From assembly GCA_026018925.1 (NCBI GenBank), contig JAKSZU010000016.1, positions 4,942,940 through 5,006,939 of the forward strand: a DNA stretch of 64,000 nt. Reading direction: 5' to 3'. The notes beneath the pieces were generated by a model. It was not told the origin of the DNA and made no database searches. It saw only the letters and a program-made list of their open reading frames with translations. The translations under genes and the position numbers were made by a program. The stretch comes from Tupaia tana. Its lineage: Eukaryota > Chordata > Mammalia > Scandentia > Tupaiidae. Of the stretch, positions 33,415 to 45,659 are shown piece by piece (within the stretch, counting starts at the first letter, position 1; every line of letters begins with the position of its first letter).

Positions 33415-34204
33415 GGAGCCTGTTTTAAAGGCGCATGTAAGAGCATTCAGCTCATGTGGGCCCAACAGTCTCGTAATTCACATTTCCTCGCCCACGTGAG
33501 TTTGTGTTGTGCTGTCAACAAAACGGCGCCACGAACAACACGACTTGCTCGTCTCGCCCTGGCCCCGTGCGGTTCCGCCCAGGCTGTCTGGCGAGTGCGG
33601 GAGGACAGGAGGCACAGAGCCGCAGGGTGCATCCTGTCCTCCCCTCTTGGCCAGGTCTCCCTCCCTTGTGCCAGCGCTTGGCTAAGCGCGGTGGGACATG
33701 CGCGCTAAGGGAGCGCCTCCTTGGGCCACGGTGGCTCGTGTTTGCAGAGGGACGCTGCCTGCCACCTTTGACTTACAGTGCAAGTTGGGAGGAAGCAGGA
33801 ATGACAGCGTACCCCGGCCAGCCTTCTGACCCGTCGCGATGTCCCGGATTAGCCAACCACTTAGGCTGACGGGATGGGCAGGGAAGCCGGTCAGGGGACC
33901 AGAGCTGCTTTCTTTCTGATCATTCCTCATTCAGGGATTTTTCTGCGTCCAAAGCAAGTTCTGGTTTCTCGGAGTGGATTTTAAGTGTTCTTCCCACACA
34001 GATGGTTAAGTACGCGGTGCGTGTGTTACATGGCTTGACCTGACTGTTGTGCAGTGCACACGTATGTGAAGACATCGTGTTGCACACCGTCAACATGAGG
34101 GACTCTAGAACGTTCACAGAGAATGTGTATTGTAAAGCATGCGTGGGTTTTAATATTTTAGCACCAAAATCGAGTCATACTCAAATCTTGTTTTTTCACA
34201 AACT
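33415..34204. other. Unique sequence
   Basis: GC-rich to 33900, then AT-rich. No exon or repeat recognised. Confidence 0.4.
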
Positions 34205-34445
34205 TTTTTTTTTTTTAATTACCAGAGATGCATGCAGAGAAAGAGGAAGAGGGAGAAAGCGTCTCTACTGGGACGCGATCCTGCTGCAATCCCTTCTCCT
34301 CTGTCTCTCCATCCTGCTGGAATTGGGAGCACACATCCACATGCACCCCAGGTGTTTTTAAGCCACTGGGTCCGGTGAATGAACTGCAGTTGACCGTGTG
34401 GGATGTGATACCTAACTTGACCACTAGGCTAGAGGGCCGGCCTCC
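34205..34445 (-). mobile_element. tRNA-derived SINE, old
   Basis: The T run, GGAAGAGGGAGAAAGCGTC, CCCTTCTCCTCTGTC and the head TGAACTGCAGTTGACCGTG show a diverged antisense copy. It ends GAGGGCCGGCCTCCC. Confidence 0.75.
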
Positions 34446-36691
34446 CATAAGCTTGTTGAAGTCCCCTTATATACATCATCGTGATCTGCCCATGCTTTTG
34501 AAAGTATGGTTTAATGGAAAGAATGGCCTCTGGGCCCATCAGTACCTCTGCTGAATCCACTCTTCGTGGGTCTGCTGGAGTTCTGTGCCGTGGGGCGTCA
34601 CAGGTGGTGAGCACAAAGGGGCGACAGGAACGGCGGCAGGCGGGCACTGTGGACGCCCCCTCCTTGTGCACGGGACGGGCTGCCTTAGCCTGTCGGACTC
34701 CCCTTATACCTGTGCGAAGGGGAACTTGGGAGGGCGTCGAGGCAGGAGTAGCTGAGCCCCTCTGCCCGTGCACCCCATGCCCTTGGGGCTGGCCCTGCTC
34801 ATGGGAGGGTTCCCCGGGCCACTGCAGGAAGGGAGGAGACAGGACAGCCACGTGAGCCAGTGCACTTGGCGTCCAGTCTGCCCCTGAAGGCGGGCCCAGC
34901 TTCCACCCCTGCTTCCCCTCCCGGGTGTCCCAGATGTGCTATGCAGTGCCTGAGGTGGGACTGCATGGGCTTCAATCAGGATCTAGTTTACGAATGCAAA
35001 TTAGTTTTGAATCATAGAACCACAATTTTATAAAATACATAAAGTCACTCGAATATTTTATTGAACCAACTTTGTGCGAGGAAATGCAAGTAATATTCAC
35101 AGAGAAAGTTTTGGAGCTGAGGAAACGGAGGCCTAAGGAGGAGGTGAAACAGGCACTCCTGTCACAGTCCACAGGGCTCCGTCTCTGGTTTCAGAACGCG
35201 TTCCTCACCTCCTTGTCTACAGTCCCCAGCCCCTTGGAAGAAGTACCTGTTTGAGCGTCACATCGTCCAGGTAGATTGCACTCTGGGGCAAGGTACCAGG
35301 TGCAATCCGAGTGGAAAAAAGTGCTCAGTATTGTGAAGCTTGCAAATGGATTTCAAAAGTGGGCCTGTTCCTTCTGGTTACTTCTGGAGATGAAAGTACA
35401 CAATTTTCACAACATATTTTTTCAAAAGCTATCAGAAGCTTTTTTGTTTGTTTGTTTTTTGTTTTTTTTTAAATCCCCGCTATCACTCCCCATCGTCTCT
35501 GTAGGTCCCCCGTGGTGGAACATTTTAATCAGCTATTTTTGTACTTTAAAGATTTTCATTTGATTTACAACTTGTAGGAGTGGAGTTGCAGTGAGTAATT
35601 AGGAAGAATGCCATAAAGAGGACAAAGGGAAGGTGAAGCCGAGCGTTAATAATTTAGTTTCAATAACCTTAAAAGGTTTACCGTTCACTTTTAACCTTGT
35701 ATCCCAAAAAGCAAGCTACTGCAGTGAATCATAAAAATGTTTCTTTTCATTTGCAAGTCATTTATCTAAGCCGGCTTACAGGGGCCAGTGCATTGTTTAA
35801 ACAGAAAGGTCAGGAAACTATTGCCACCGTTCGATTCCATCCTGGCCATTTGAGGTTGCTTTGCCTTGATTGGAAAGATCTTAGGGTTTAAGCTCTATAG
35901 AATCTTGTTTTCAAAATTTACGGATTATTATAGTGCCAAATGAGTAATTGACTAACATTTTAGTGAATCCTGGGCAAATGAAAAGACTCCCACTAGCGTA
36001 AAGGCAAGGAAGAGGCTAGACGTGATGTGTGATGGACACTCTGACAGAGAGATTTCCAGGTGATAGTTAAGACCTAATGTCAAAACTAGGGGGCAGGCTG
36101 GGGGCAGGCTAGGCGAGGAACCTTAAAACACCTGCAAATGAAAATTTTACCATCTCAGGAGGCCTGCTAAATTAGCGGAGAGATTTTTCACCCAGACCTC
36201 ATTACCAGCCCTATTAAAACCATCCCTGTTGAACAGCAGACTACACCACAGCTTAGAAAATCACCAGGTGCATAAAGGTACGCTTCGTTTCATAATGGGG
36301 GTGCCTATTCCGGCTACAGGAGAGCTGATGGTATTTCTTCCGGGTGCTTCCTTGGCTTTAATTAAGAATGTGCAAAACAATGAAGCGGAGTCTTTTTCTT
36401 TTCCCCTTGAATTTTATTTCTGCTAATAGAGATTGTGGAGTGCTGTGTTGGGAATATTATGCAATGCTCTCTCCTACTGCGCCCCACCCCCAGTTGAGAT
36501 CACCCTCCTGCCCTGGCCTTGGGTGATCAGCCTTGAGCTAGGGAGGCTGAGATTATTTATAAGTCCGGAAAGAGAGGTTACTAGATTCTTGCACTTTGAT
36601 TTCGGGGTTTTAAATGGGCAGACCCAGTGGAAAAAGGGGAGTTACTCATACTCATTCATAAATCTTCAGTAGATTTTAAAATAAATGTAAA
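34446..36691. other. Unique, SINE-free stretch with candidate conserved sequence
   Basis: About 2.2 kb. At 34500-34860 it is GC-rich without domain. At 35080-35200 GGAGCTGAGGAAACGGAGGCC hints at a worn antisense MIR. From 35560 to 36440 it is AT-rich, insertion-free and dense in homeobox- and SOX-like words (GAGTAATTAGG, ACAAAGGG, GTTAATAATTTAG). Conservation is not shown here. Confidence 0.35.
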
Positions 36692-36867
36692 GAACTATTT
36701 ATTTAATTTTATTCACTTTAATGATTATTTTTACATTTGGTATAGGGCAGGTGCACTCACCAGAGAGAGAGAAAGAAATGTGACAAAGGAAGCCACCAGG
36801 TCCAGGACTCAAACCACAGTTGGCAGTGTGGGAGTCTAGTGCTTTAACCACTTGCTTGCTGGCCCCT
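36692..36867 (-). mobile_element. tRNA-derived SINE, type S-like
   Basis: AT tail, GGTATAGGGCAGGTGCACTC 3' block, then a direct jump to AGCCACCAGGTCCAGGACTC and the head. The mid-body is lost. It is the left member of a same-orientation pair. Confidence 0.82.
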
Positions 36868-36992
36868 ATTTTAAAAGAAAAAAAAATTATTTATTTATTT
36901 GTTGTGATTTTCAAGCTACCAGGTGCAGGACATGCACCACGGTCGGCCGTGTTGGGATCCAGCGCCTTCACCACCATGCCACCTGCTGGCCT
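36868..36992 (-). mobile_element. Truncated SINE, same orientation
   Basis: A short A/T tail followed directly by GATTTTCAAGCTACCAGGTGC and the head to CACCTGCTGGCC. The body and pyrimidine stretch are missing. The left neighbour sits at its tail. Confidence 0.8.
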
Positions 36993-37749
36993 GGGTTTTG
37001 ACTTTCAACATGAACATTTCTAATGAGCTCTTCCTCCATCTTGGGGCTCCTAAATGCTAAAGCTACTTTTGGCCCATCCCCCAAGTCCTGTGATAACTTG
37101 GGTTATTTATTTGGTGTTGGCTGATGGGCTTCGGGGATCCACTCTGGCGATCCAAGCTGAAAAGAGAACTTGGGCAGGCCCCTGTGGTCAGGGCCTTGGC
37201 TGGCCGGCGTGGCACTTTCGTACCGGTTAGAAAAGGCACCTCCTCCCCCAGGAGTAGCTTTTTCTCTCTCTGCGGCCTTTTACTAAAATAGTGTTTTATT
37301 AAAGCACTTACAGCCTCCTACAAAACTGTCACAGGGCAGGTCAGTGTTGTCTGCAGGTGGAGGCTGACAGCACGGCACTGTGCAGTGTGTCATGGGGACA
37401 GCTGTGAGGGACACTTGGAAGCCCCGTGGGAAAACCTGGAGTCAGCCCGCTCTGCCTCTCACCAGTGGCCTTGAGCAAACCGTACGGCCTAAGGGGCTGT
37501 TGCCTTGCCCCTTGTCAGGAAGTGCCTGGCATACACACAGCGGGGCCTGAGTTTCCGACGCCAAGTCCCTGCCCTGTGTGTTCCATCCTCACTTCAGAAT
37601 CTCAGTCCCCACTCCACGCATGTTCCTGCTCATGTGCCCGAGCAGGTTCGCCCTGGCTGTGCTGGGCTACGTTAACATGGCTGCTTCTTTGTGTACTTCT
37701 GCTCTTGCTATCTCTGTGGTCTGTTTTCTGTTTGTTTGTTTGTTTTTAA
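36993..37749. other. Unique sequence
   Basis: No repeat or exon could be supported. Confidence 0.4.
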
Positions 37750-37760
37750 GAGAGATTTTT

Positions 37761-38025
37761 TTTTTTTTTTGGAGAGGTTTTTGCTATAGGGCGCGTGCGC
37801 TCGCCAGACAGACAGAGAGAGATAGAGAGACAGAAAGCGAGAAATCACCCCCCAGGGGGGATGGCCACGCCGCAATCCCTTCTCCTCCATTCTCCTCTCA
37901 GGATCCTGGGCATGCACACACACGCGCCCGGTGTGAGTTTGGAGCAACTGGGTCCGGGACGCGAACCGCGGTCGACTACGTGGGAGTCCAGCGACATAAC
38001 CATTACGCTAACTGCTGGTTCCCAT
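37761..38025 (-). mobile_element. tRNA-derived SINE, type L, in another SINE's tail
   Basis: Near-consensus antisense copy. The 11-bp GAGAGATTTTT occurs at 37750-37760 and at 38026-38036. The right copy is the 3' end of the next SINE, so this one was inserted there. Confidence 0.95.
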
Positions 38026-38277
38026 GAGAGATTTTTGCTATAAGGTGCTTGTGCTCCAGAGACAGAGAGATAGAAAATGAAAAATCACCCCCCTCCTCCC
38101 CCCAGGAAGAAAGCCATGCCATAATCCCTTCTCCTCCATTCTCCTTTTGGGATTTGGGACACACACACACACACACACACACCCAGTGTGAGTTTTAAGT
38201 TGCTGGGTCTGGGACTCGAACTGCGGACAACTATATGGGAGTCCAGTGATGGAACAATTATGCCATCTAGTGGTCCC
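38026..38277 (-). mobile_element. tRNA-derived SINE, type L (host)
   Basis: GAGATTTTTGCTATAAGGTGC 3' block, a body with an AC repeat (38159-38182) and a head ending ATGCCATCTAGTGGTCCC. Its A tail received the neighbouring copy. Confidence 0.92.
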
Positions 38278-39257
38278 TCTATGGTTTGTTTTTTTGTGTG
38301 TGTCATTCTGAATATTTCCTATAAGAAAATTTTGTCATTGCTTATCCTAGCTTGCCACCGTTTTTCTTAATTAGTGAGGTTAAATGTGACCTCTGCTGCA
38401 TCTCCATCTTAAAACAGCAAAACACGGGCTGTCACTAATTAAAGCCAACTCCCCAGCACTGCCGTCTGTCTCTAATGAGCCACTGTCACCAGTGCACTGG
38501 GCCTCGCAACCTGGGTGTAGCCGTGTGCTTTAGCATAAGCTGCAGGATGAAGCCCTGAAGCTAGAATCTGGGGACGAGCGTCCCCTTCTCCCTCCTGTCT
38601 TCTCCTTAGTGTTCTGTCGTCCACACTGGGCCCTCCATCCACCGTGACCAGGTCTCCCTGACACCCCCAAGTGTTAAGTTCTCAGAACTTAGTACACGAG
38701 ACCCAGTAACTCCATGTCTTCCAACTGGACTAGCAGAGTCCTTCGGATTGACGTTTTCTTAGATATTCTGTTCTTCTGTGAGGTTCTCTTCCAGGCCAAG
38801 TTCACTTCCGCTCCCTCACTGTCTTCCTATAGAAAATATTAGTTTAGGTTAAGCAAAAGAGCCCGCAATTCATTTTCACAAGTGAGCCTAATCTCAAAAT
38901 ACACTTATAGCCCATCATTCTCCGGTGCCACTGAGCACAGAACGCACCCCGTCCCGCTCTCTTTCTGTGTGCCCAGTGCTCCGTGCCTGCCTCGCCCTTC
39001 TCTCCACCTCCCTGCCGTCCCACCCTCCCTCTGTCCTCCATCCCCACCCTCCTTGTCCCCATGCTCACCCGCGTTCTCCGTGTTCTCCAATCATGAATCC
39101 CATCTTCTCACTCCCAGCTCATTCTTCTTTTCCTGTTCCTCAGACTTGTTCATTGTTGTCATTATTTTCTTTAAAATAAGTTTTCTTTTTTTAAGGAATA
39201 ATTTTTTTTAATTTTTATTTTATTATTTTATTTTTTAATTTTATTTTTAATTTTTTT
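38278..39257. other. Unique sequence with candidate conserved core
   Basis: 38360-38510 has TTAATTAGTGAGG, CACTAATTAAAGCC and CTAATGAGCC: three homeobox-like TAAT words within 150 bp. 38880-39120 is C/T-rich. No exon is supported. Confidence 0.35.
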
Positions 39258-39501
39258 TGGAGAGGTTTTCGCTATAGGGCGCATGCGTTCGCCAGGAAGA
39301 CAGAGACAGAGAGATAGAAAGTGAGAAATCAACCCCCAGGAGGGTGGCCACGCCCCAATCCCTTCTTCATTCTCCTCTCGGGATCTTGGGCATGCACACA
39401 CATGCGCCTGGCATGAGTTTAAGCCTCCGGGTCCGAGACTCAAACTGCGGTCGACTACATGGGAGTTCAGAGACATAGCCATTACGCTAATCGCTGGTCT
39501 C
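39258..39501 (-). mobile_element. tRNA-derived SINE, type L
   Basis: Antisense copy close to the consensus (GGGTCCGAGACTCAAACTGCGG). An AT-rich stretch with TTTTATTTT repeats lies left. It is the left member of a pair. Confidence 0.93.
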
Positions 39502-39731
39502 CCATAAAGAGTAATTTTTGCTATAGGGCATATGCATTCACCAGAGAGACAGAAAGCAAGAAATCACCCTCCGGGGGGATGGCCATGCCACAATCCCTTC
39601 TCTTCCATTCTCTTCTCAAGATCTTGGCACATGCACCCCGTGTGAATTTTAAGCCACTGGTTTTGGGACATGAATCGCGGTTGACTGTGTAGAAGTCCAG
39701 CGATGTAACCATGACGCCATCTGTTAGTCCC
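39502..39731 (-). mobile_element. tRNA-derived SINE, type L
   Basis: Antisense copy starting GTAATTTTTGCTATAGGGC, with a slightly shorter body and the end ATCTGTTAGTCCCC. The left neighbour lies at its tail. Confidence 0.9.
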
Positions 39732-40499
39732 CTTTAAAATATGTTTTAAACCTTAAAAAATCTTTTGTTTCCCCTTGGAGAAGTGTCCAGAAAGCAGAGC
39801 ATTTCTTCCTGGACCCTATCTTGGTACCCTCCCTTTCCCCACAGGCCTGTGCTGTGCAGAGGGGCAGAGCAGTGGGCGCCCTCCCAGTCCCCTTCCCTAG
39901 ACTCCTGCCGGCCCAAGGTTACCTGTTGTGCTGAGGAGCTAACGGTCACTGGGCACACCTCCGCAGCAGGTTCATTGGTGGCTGGCCCTGTGGGAGGCCG
40001 TGGTGACCAGGCCGCTTTGCTTTTAATCTTTGACACTTGGAGGTACTCTCCTGCCTGGGGTCACCAGGGTGATTATCTGTAGCTTATTTTTCTTGATGGT
40101 CAGTTAACAGGAATTGCTCATGAGACTTTTTTTTTTGGCCCTTTTCATTCATTTATCCACTAAATAATAAAAGGGCGTTGAATAATAGGGCATCTGGGTG
40201 CTAACCCCTGTACTGAGAACTTCACAGCATAAGTCAGTCATGGCCCTTCCATCGTATTTTTCAGAAGTGAGTCTAACAGGCTATGAAATCCTGAGATTCA
40301 GAGCTCAATGTGGGAACTGCAAGCATTTTGAAGGGTAAAAGAGCGATCAGTGTGCACGGTGTTCCCTGCTTATGTTGAGTCTCCTTGGTGAGCTCTGAGG
40401 GGTGTGAGAAGGTATCAGTGATGTAGGTGGAGACCAAGTTGCAGTCACGATCCAAAGTCGTTTAGAGACTGCTCCTGCCAGCCCCTCCCCACCGCTGCA
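39732..40499. other. Unique sequence
   Basis: No gene recognised. 40140-40230 (CATTCATTTATCCACTAAATAA) may be a scrap of an old repeat. Confidence 0.35.
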
Positions 40500-40700
40500 C
40501 TCTGTACGGTATTATTTTTAAAGCCCTTAATAATATCTGGAACTGTACTATTTCTTTATTTTCCTGTACCTCCCTCTTTGCAATCATGAGTCCCAGAGGG
40601 AGGGAGCCTGCCTGTCTTGTTTCTGCCATTGCATTCCTAGTACCTAGAACAAAGCCTGACCCGTAGTCGGTATTTGGCGAGTGTGAATTCAATATATATT
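40500..40700 (+). mobile_element. L2 (ancient LINE) 3' end
   Basis: CAGAGGGAGGGAGCCTGCCTGTCTTG, CCATTGCATTCCTAGTACCTAGAACAAAGCCTGACC and GTCGGTATTTGGCGAGTG match the order of the L2 3' end. Confidence 0.72.
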
Positions 40701-40974
40701 GCAGGACTTGCAATTCCGACTCTCTTGCCCTTGGTCCACCGTTGTCCATGACTCACTCTAAGCCCTTGTTTGTCCGTCTGACAGCTTATGTGCAGGGCTT
40801 CCCTGTTACGAGGCTCCCTCCCCTGGGTCCTGCCAGAGCCAGCAGCTGTGGTTCTGTACCTGCTGTGCTCCAGCCTGGGATGCAGCCTCAGGAGCTGGCC
40901 TTGGGCAGATCGGTCCCTCCATTCCTGTACCTTAAAGTGGGACCTCGTCACTGGTCTTACCTTTGTTTTTGTTT

Positions 40975-41141
40975 TAAAGAGTTATTTGTTTGATTTTATT
41001 TTTTTTTAAATTTCCTAGAACGTACATGCATTCATTCAGGAGAGAGAGAAAATGAGAAAGCCAGGTGCCAGGCTCAAGACTTGAAGTGTGATGGACCGTG
41101 TGGGAGGCCAGCACCTTACCCACCATGCCATCTGCTGGCCC
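40975..41141 (-). mobile_element. tRNA-derived SINE, type S
   Basis: Short form, diverged: AGAAAATGAGAAAGCCAGGTGCCAGG, head GACTTGAAGTGTGATGG, end CATCTGCTGGCCC. Confidence 0.82.
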
Positions 41142-41514
41142 AGGTTAGACCTTTGTTAAAGGTCACCTGAAGGTTGATACTGATGGTTGTCCTTTCTATA
41201 GGCTTATAGAAGTATTAAGGCTTGTACCCATGGGATGTTTTCACAACTGTGGAAAGTGATACCCTTCCTGACAGCCAGAGGGCAGCCTGCACCAGCACGG
41301 CAGGTAGTACCCAGCACTTAGCACTCACTACCCTCCTCGTGATGACGTGTGCTATCTAGGCCTGACTTCCTCACGGGGCAGCGAGCGCGGCGTGCTCAGG
41401 ACATGCGCTCCCCAGTCTGGGATGGTACTATCTAACCAGGCCAGGATGAATGGATCACTGTTGTCCTCCAGCCGACCAACCCACCATTTCCTGTCCCCCT
41501 CGCCGTCCTGAGGA
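41142..41514. other. Unique sequence
   Basis: Nothing recognisable. Confidence 0.4.
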
Positions 41515-41524
41515 AGAGCAGTGC

Positions 41525-41788
41525 CGACACCATCAGTTGGCATAACGGCTATGTCGCTGGACTCCCATGTTGTCGACCGCGGTCCAAGTCCTGGACCTGG
41601 TGGCTTAAACTCACGCCGGGCGCGTGTGCGTGTGCGCCCAAGATCCCGAGAGGAGAATGGAGGAGAAGGGATTGCGGCGTGGGCATCCCCCCTGGTGGGT
41701 GATTTCTCACTTTCTGTCTCTCTGTCTCTGTCTTTCTGGCGAGTGCATGCACCCTATGGCAAAAACCTCTCAAAAAAAAAAAAAAAAT
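41525..41788 (+). mobile_element. tRNA-derived SINE, type L
   Basis: Full sense copy. AGAGCAGTGC lies at 41515-41524 and 41789-41798. B box slightly altered (CGGTCCAAGTCC). Confidence 0.95.
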
Positions 41789-41798
41789 AGAGCAGTGC

Positions 41799-42954
41799 TT
41801 GGGTGGGTAACAACTTGAGGTTTCTTAAGCACAGAAATCGTTTTTCCGATACATGGTTTAAAAAGAGATAAGCATTAATTTAAAATGAAGAGATTCTGTT
41901 TTTCAGAAGAATGATTTGGACGGAGATGGGGCTAGGGTTTAAAAACAACGTTAGGTCAGAACATGTGAACCAGAGCAGTTTCCTCTGGGGGGTTGGCTAT
42001 GGTGTTAATCTCTGTGTCCGCAGCCCGGGAAATCGCCCTTATGGCTTTCACATGTGAGGGAGTCCGCCGTGCCTTGTTTACATTACTGCCATTTATAAAA
42101 CATTTAAAACGGCCATTCTGCTGAGTAAACATTCAAGGGCCCGAAGGATAAGCATATCACTTTTAACTTCTTAAGACTAAACTTTCCAAACCATTTCCTG
42201 CCAGAGGGACCCAACAGCAAAATTGCAAACTCTGTGCCCCGAGATGAGATAGGCCGAATTAGATTAAGCAGCTTACTGTTGACATGTCTATTGATCTGGG
42301 CTCAGTGCAGTTTCCTGTCTCTGCCAGCAGTCAGATTGCCGTATACAATAACACGGCGGCCTGGTTTATGTGAAATTGGGGACTCCGAGCATCCATTACT
42401 GCAGGAAGGCAGTGGCACCGGGAGATAAGGTTAAGCCGCTCGCCGTGTTTAAGCCCGCAAAATCCCAGCCACATATTCGCTGTCTAAAACGTTGCTTATA
42501 AATTTGACAGTGTTCCATTTAGAACATTTCCAAAGAGATCATCCAGTGTTATTCTCTGCAGGTAGTTGTACAAATAGCATTATGAACGCTCACTGTTCAC
42601 GCGGTGTCCCGCTTGCTCAGTTTCATGCATGCTTCTTAGTATTTGCATACGCGTGTTCAGCGGGGGCCAGGCCACCTAGGAAGTCCAGGAGCACGGAGGA
42701 CCGTCGCTGGCCCAGCCACACTGCAGTTGATGAGAGGAATGAGTGTCAACCACCTGACTTGAAAATGGTGCGTTCTTCTTTCTGGAGTCAATGAAGGACA
42801 GTCAGTGGACTACCTTCTTTGTATTTCTGAAGCCAGCCATTTGCTTTAGGGTGCCATTGTCCTTCTAAATAGTGAGCGCTACATCTTCTATGCCAAAAGT
42901 TGGACAACAGGAAAGAATAAATGTAAAACACAGGGGCACCCGATGAAAATTGAG
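41799..42954. other. Unique sequence, candidate conserved regulatory block
   Basis: 41990-42500 is free of insertions and balanced in composition. It contains an inverted pair of forkhead-like words, TGTTTAC at 42075-42081 and GTAAACA at 42125-42131. No frame or splice signal supports an exon. That it is conserved is an inference. Confidence 0.4.
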
Positions 42955-43220
42955 TGGTTTTTTTTGGAAACATTTTTGTTTGTTTTTTAAAATTGTGTCA
43001 GAAAGTGCCTGTACTTTCCAGAGCGGGATGGAGGGTGGGAGAGGGAGAGAGAGAGCAGTCCTCATGGCGGATGGGCATATCACAATCTCATGCCCTCCCT
43101 CCATCCCTCCTTTGGGGATCTGGGGCATGTGTGTGCCCCCCCAAGCGTGTTTTCAAGTCTCTCAGGCTGGGATGCTCTGACAGGCCGTGTGCCCTGACCA
43201 CCAGGCACAGGGTGGCCAGC
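42955..43220 (-). mobile_element. Very diverged SINE
   Basis: T run, GGAGGGTGGGAGAGGGAGAGAG, CACAATCTCATGCCCTCCCTCC and a worn head ending GGTGGCCAGCCTG. Among the oldest copies here. Confidence 0.6.
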
Positions 43221-43335
43221 CTGTTTTGTTGTGTTTTTTATAAATGTGTGTTTCATATATTAGTTTTAAATATCCCTCCTTACACACATACACTTTTTTT
43301 TGTTTAACTAGATTCTCGTTTAATTATGAATCTGT

Positions 43336-43604
43336 TTTTCATTTATTTATTTTTAGGTTTTTGCCATAGGTCCTGTGCACTCACTAGAGAGACAGGCAGA
43401 CAGACAGATAGAGAGAGGAACAGTGAAAAATAACTTCCTTGGGGGTGGCCACACCACAATTCCTTCTTTTCATTCTCCTCTGAGGTTTCTGGGCACGTGC
43501 ACACATACACCTGGTGTGAGTTTCAAGCCACTGGAATCAGGACTCCAAACATAGACAGCCCTGTGGGAGTCAGTACCCCAACTACCACGCTATCAGCTGG
43601 CCCC
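43336..43604 (-). mobile_element. tRNA-derived SINE, type L
   Basis: Antisense copy with GTTTTTGCCATAGGTCC 3' block, CAGACAGACAGATAGAG expansion and a diverged head ending ATCAGCTGGCCCC. Confidence 0.88.
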
Positions 43605-45659
43605 ACTTTTATCTAGTTTTATTTTAAAAAATTAGGTTAAAGGAATTGTAGCTTTCCTTGGAAGAGTCTTGCCTTTTACCTTGCTTCAAACATCCTAAAA
43701 AGGGTAGATGTCAAGACTGGTCTATACACTTCTGAAGAGGGTAGGGGAAGGACATTTTTGTGACCCACAGAGCTGGGATTCTTCGAAATGGTCGAGGGTC
43801 AGATCTTTCGTTCTGATCATACATGTCATTCTTAAATTTCATGCCAAAAATGCAATGCCTGTTCCTAGAGGGATGTTCCCAGAGCAGATTCTGTGCTTTC
43901 TGGTGAAACACGTGCTCTGAATTGGGTAGAAGGGTGGATCTTTGAAAGTGACATTGCAGCTTGCCTATCATGGCATTTTATGCAGTTTTCAGTACATGTT
44001 TATCTCAGAAATCTCTCCCTGTTCTCACAGGTAGAAACAGTTTCACATAAAACTTAGAAAATCCCTTACATACAGTACTGATGAAAGCAAGCTTTGGAAA
44101 TGTGACAAGCCTGGGCATATCTTCCCAGTGTCGTCCTGTCCTCCAGGCTGACCTCCCGGGACAGTTTGCCCTCACTCAGGCTGTTTGCTCCAAGTTGTCC
44201 CTTCCAGGACGGATGCAAAATGCATGTATTTTCAGTGCAGTTGGCGTTTATTGGCATAGTTTTAGGCTTTATCTTTTAATGAGATTTTAATTGGTTTTAT
44301 TGCAAGATTTATGCACGGCGCCTGGAATGCCGATAGGTGAGCGGCACCTAATAGGTAAAGCGGCCATGGCGATTACTGCGAGATGGCATCCTTTAGCGAC
44401 TGGCTCCTCAGGTTCCCGACTGGCCCTGACCCGCAGAGGGAACCAGGTTGGATTGTTGGCAGTTTTCCGAGGAGCCTAGACTCTACGGTTGCCGGTTTCT
44501 CCATGAGAGAAGGAGAGAGAGGCACCCTCAACAGGGTTCCCGCGCCATGACCTCCCCGGCCCCAGCCAGCCCCGATCGTGGCACACGTGCCCCGCATACC
44601 ACGGGCAGGCTTGGCCTGCAAACCTGGGCCTTCCCACGCGGCCGACCTCACAGAGCGGTACCATTCGCTGGGCCGCTGTTCGGCGGCGGTGCCCAGACTC
44701 TGAAGTGCTGAGCAACCGTCCCCTTGGCTCCCTTTACTGAAAAGTCCTGGTGAGTCCAGGTACCACATATGGCGAGCCAGGGCAGGCAGCCATGTTCCCC
44801 GCTTCCTTCCATGGTGGTGGCAGCCATCAGGAAGAGCAGGCAGGGAGCCCTGCTCTGTTTATCCCTCTGGGGTCACAGAAACAGTCTCTGCACCCCTCAG
44901 CCCCCCTCACATCGCTGGACACTAGAAAGGCCTTTGGGGTCAGTTTATCTCATCATGGATACCGTGGGAGGAAGAATGTCGACCTCTTTCACAGAAATCG
45001 CATGCGTGCTCGGTTAGTAATAGCAGCACGTTCATTATGGCCGCTGCGATCACAAACACCCACCTGCCCCCAGTTTGGGGACCCTGAGGAGCAATACATT
45101 TACGTATTCTGCTTAATTAAAATAGTCCCCATGTAAGTTCACATGAAAAGTTACCCTGTAATTAAAATCAGTTGACCAATGCATAACAGAAAAAAGTCCA
45201 TGGTTGTCACCATCGAGCGAAGGGTCCCAGGGTGGTGGCCTCGGCTGCTCACCTCTTGTCCCCCAGCTGCCAGGCGCAGTCGGTGCATCCTTTATGCCTG
45301 ACGTTCACACGGCCACCTCATCCCTGCTACAAGACTGGAACCCCAAGGGCCTCTCTCGTTCATCTTTTCATCTAAGGCCCTGCCTTGGAATCCTCGACAC
45401 ACATTTCTTTAACCGTTGGCTTGAGTCAAATTCGACCCATAGATTTTCTAGGTCTGAGCATTCTGCAGGGAGTGAGCCAGAGACCCGAGGGTTCTGCAAA
45501 GGCCTCAGGCAGTGAGAAGAATGAGGGGGGCCAGTGGAGTTCCAGGTGGACTTAGAATGACTCTGGAGTGGAGGTGAGGAAGGACGCTGGAGACAACGGG
45601 GCTCCTGGGAATATTGTCATGGTGACGCTCGGGGCCTCAGGTCTGGTGGAGATTCGGTG
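43605..45659. other. Unique, SINE-free stretch with candidate regulatory sequence
   Basis: About 2 kb. 44220-44450 holds GTTTATTGGCATAG, TTTTATTGCAAG, TTTATGCACGGCGCC and GCCATGGCGATTACTGCG without any repeat. 44500-44720 is GC-rich with CpG. Frames here (up to 131 residues) have no domain. Confidence 0.4.
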
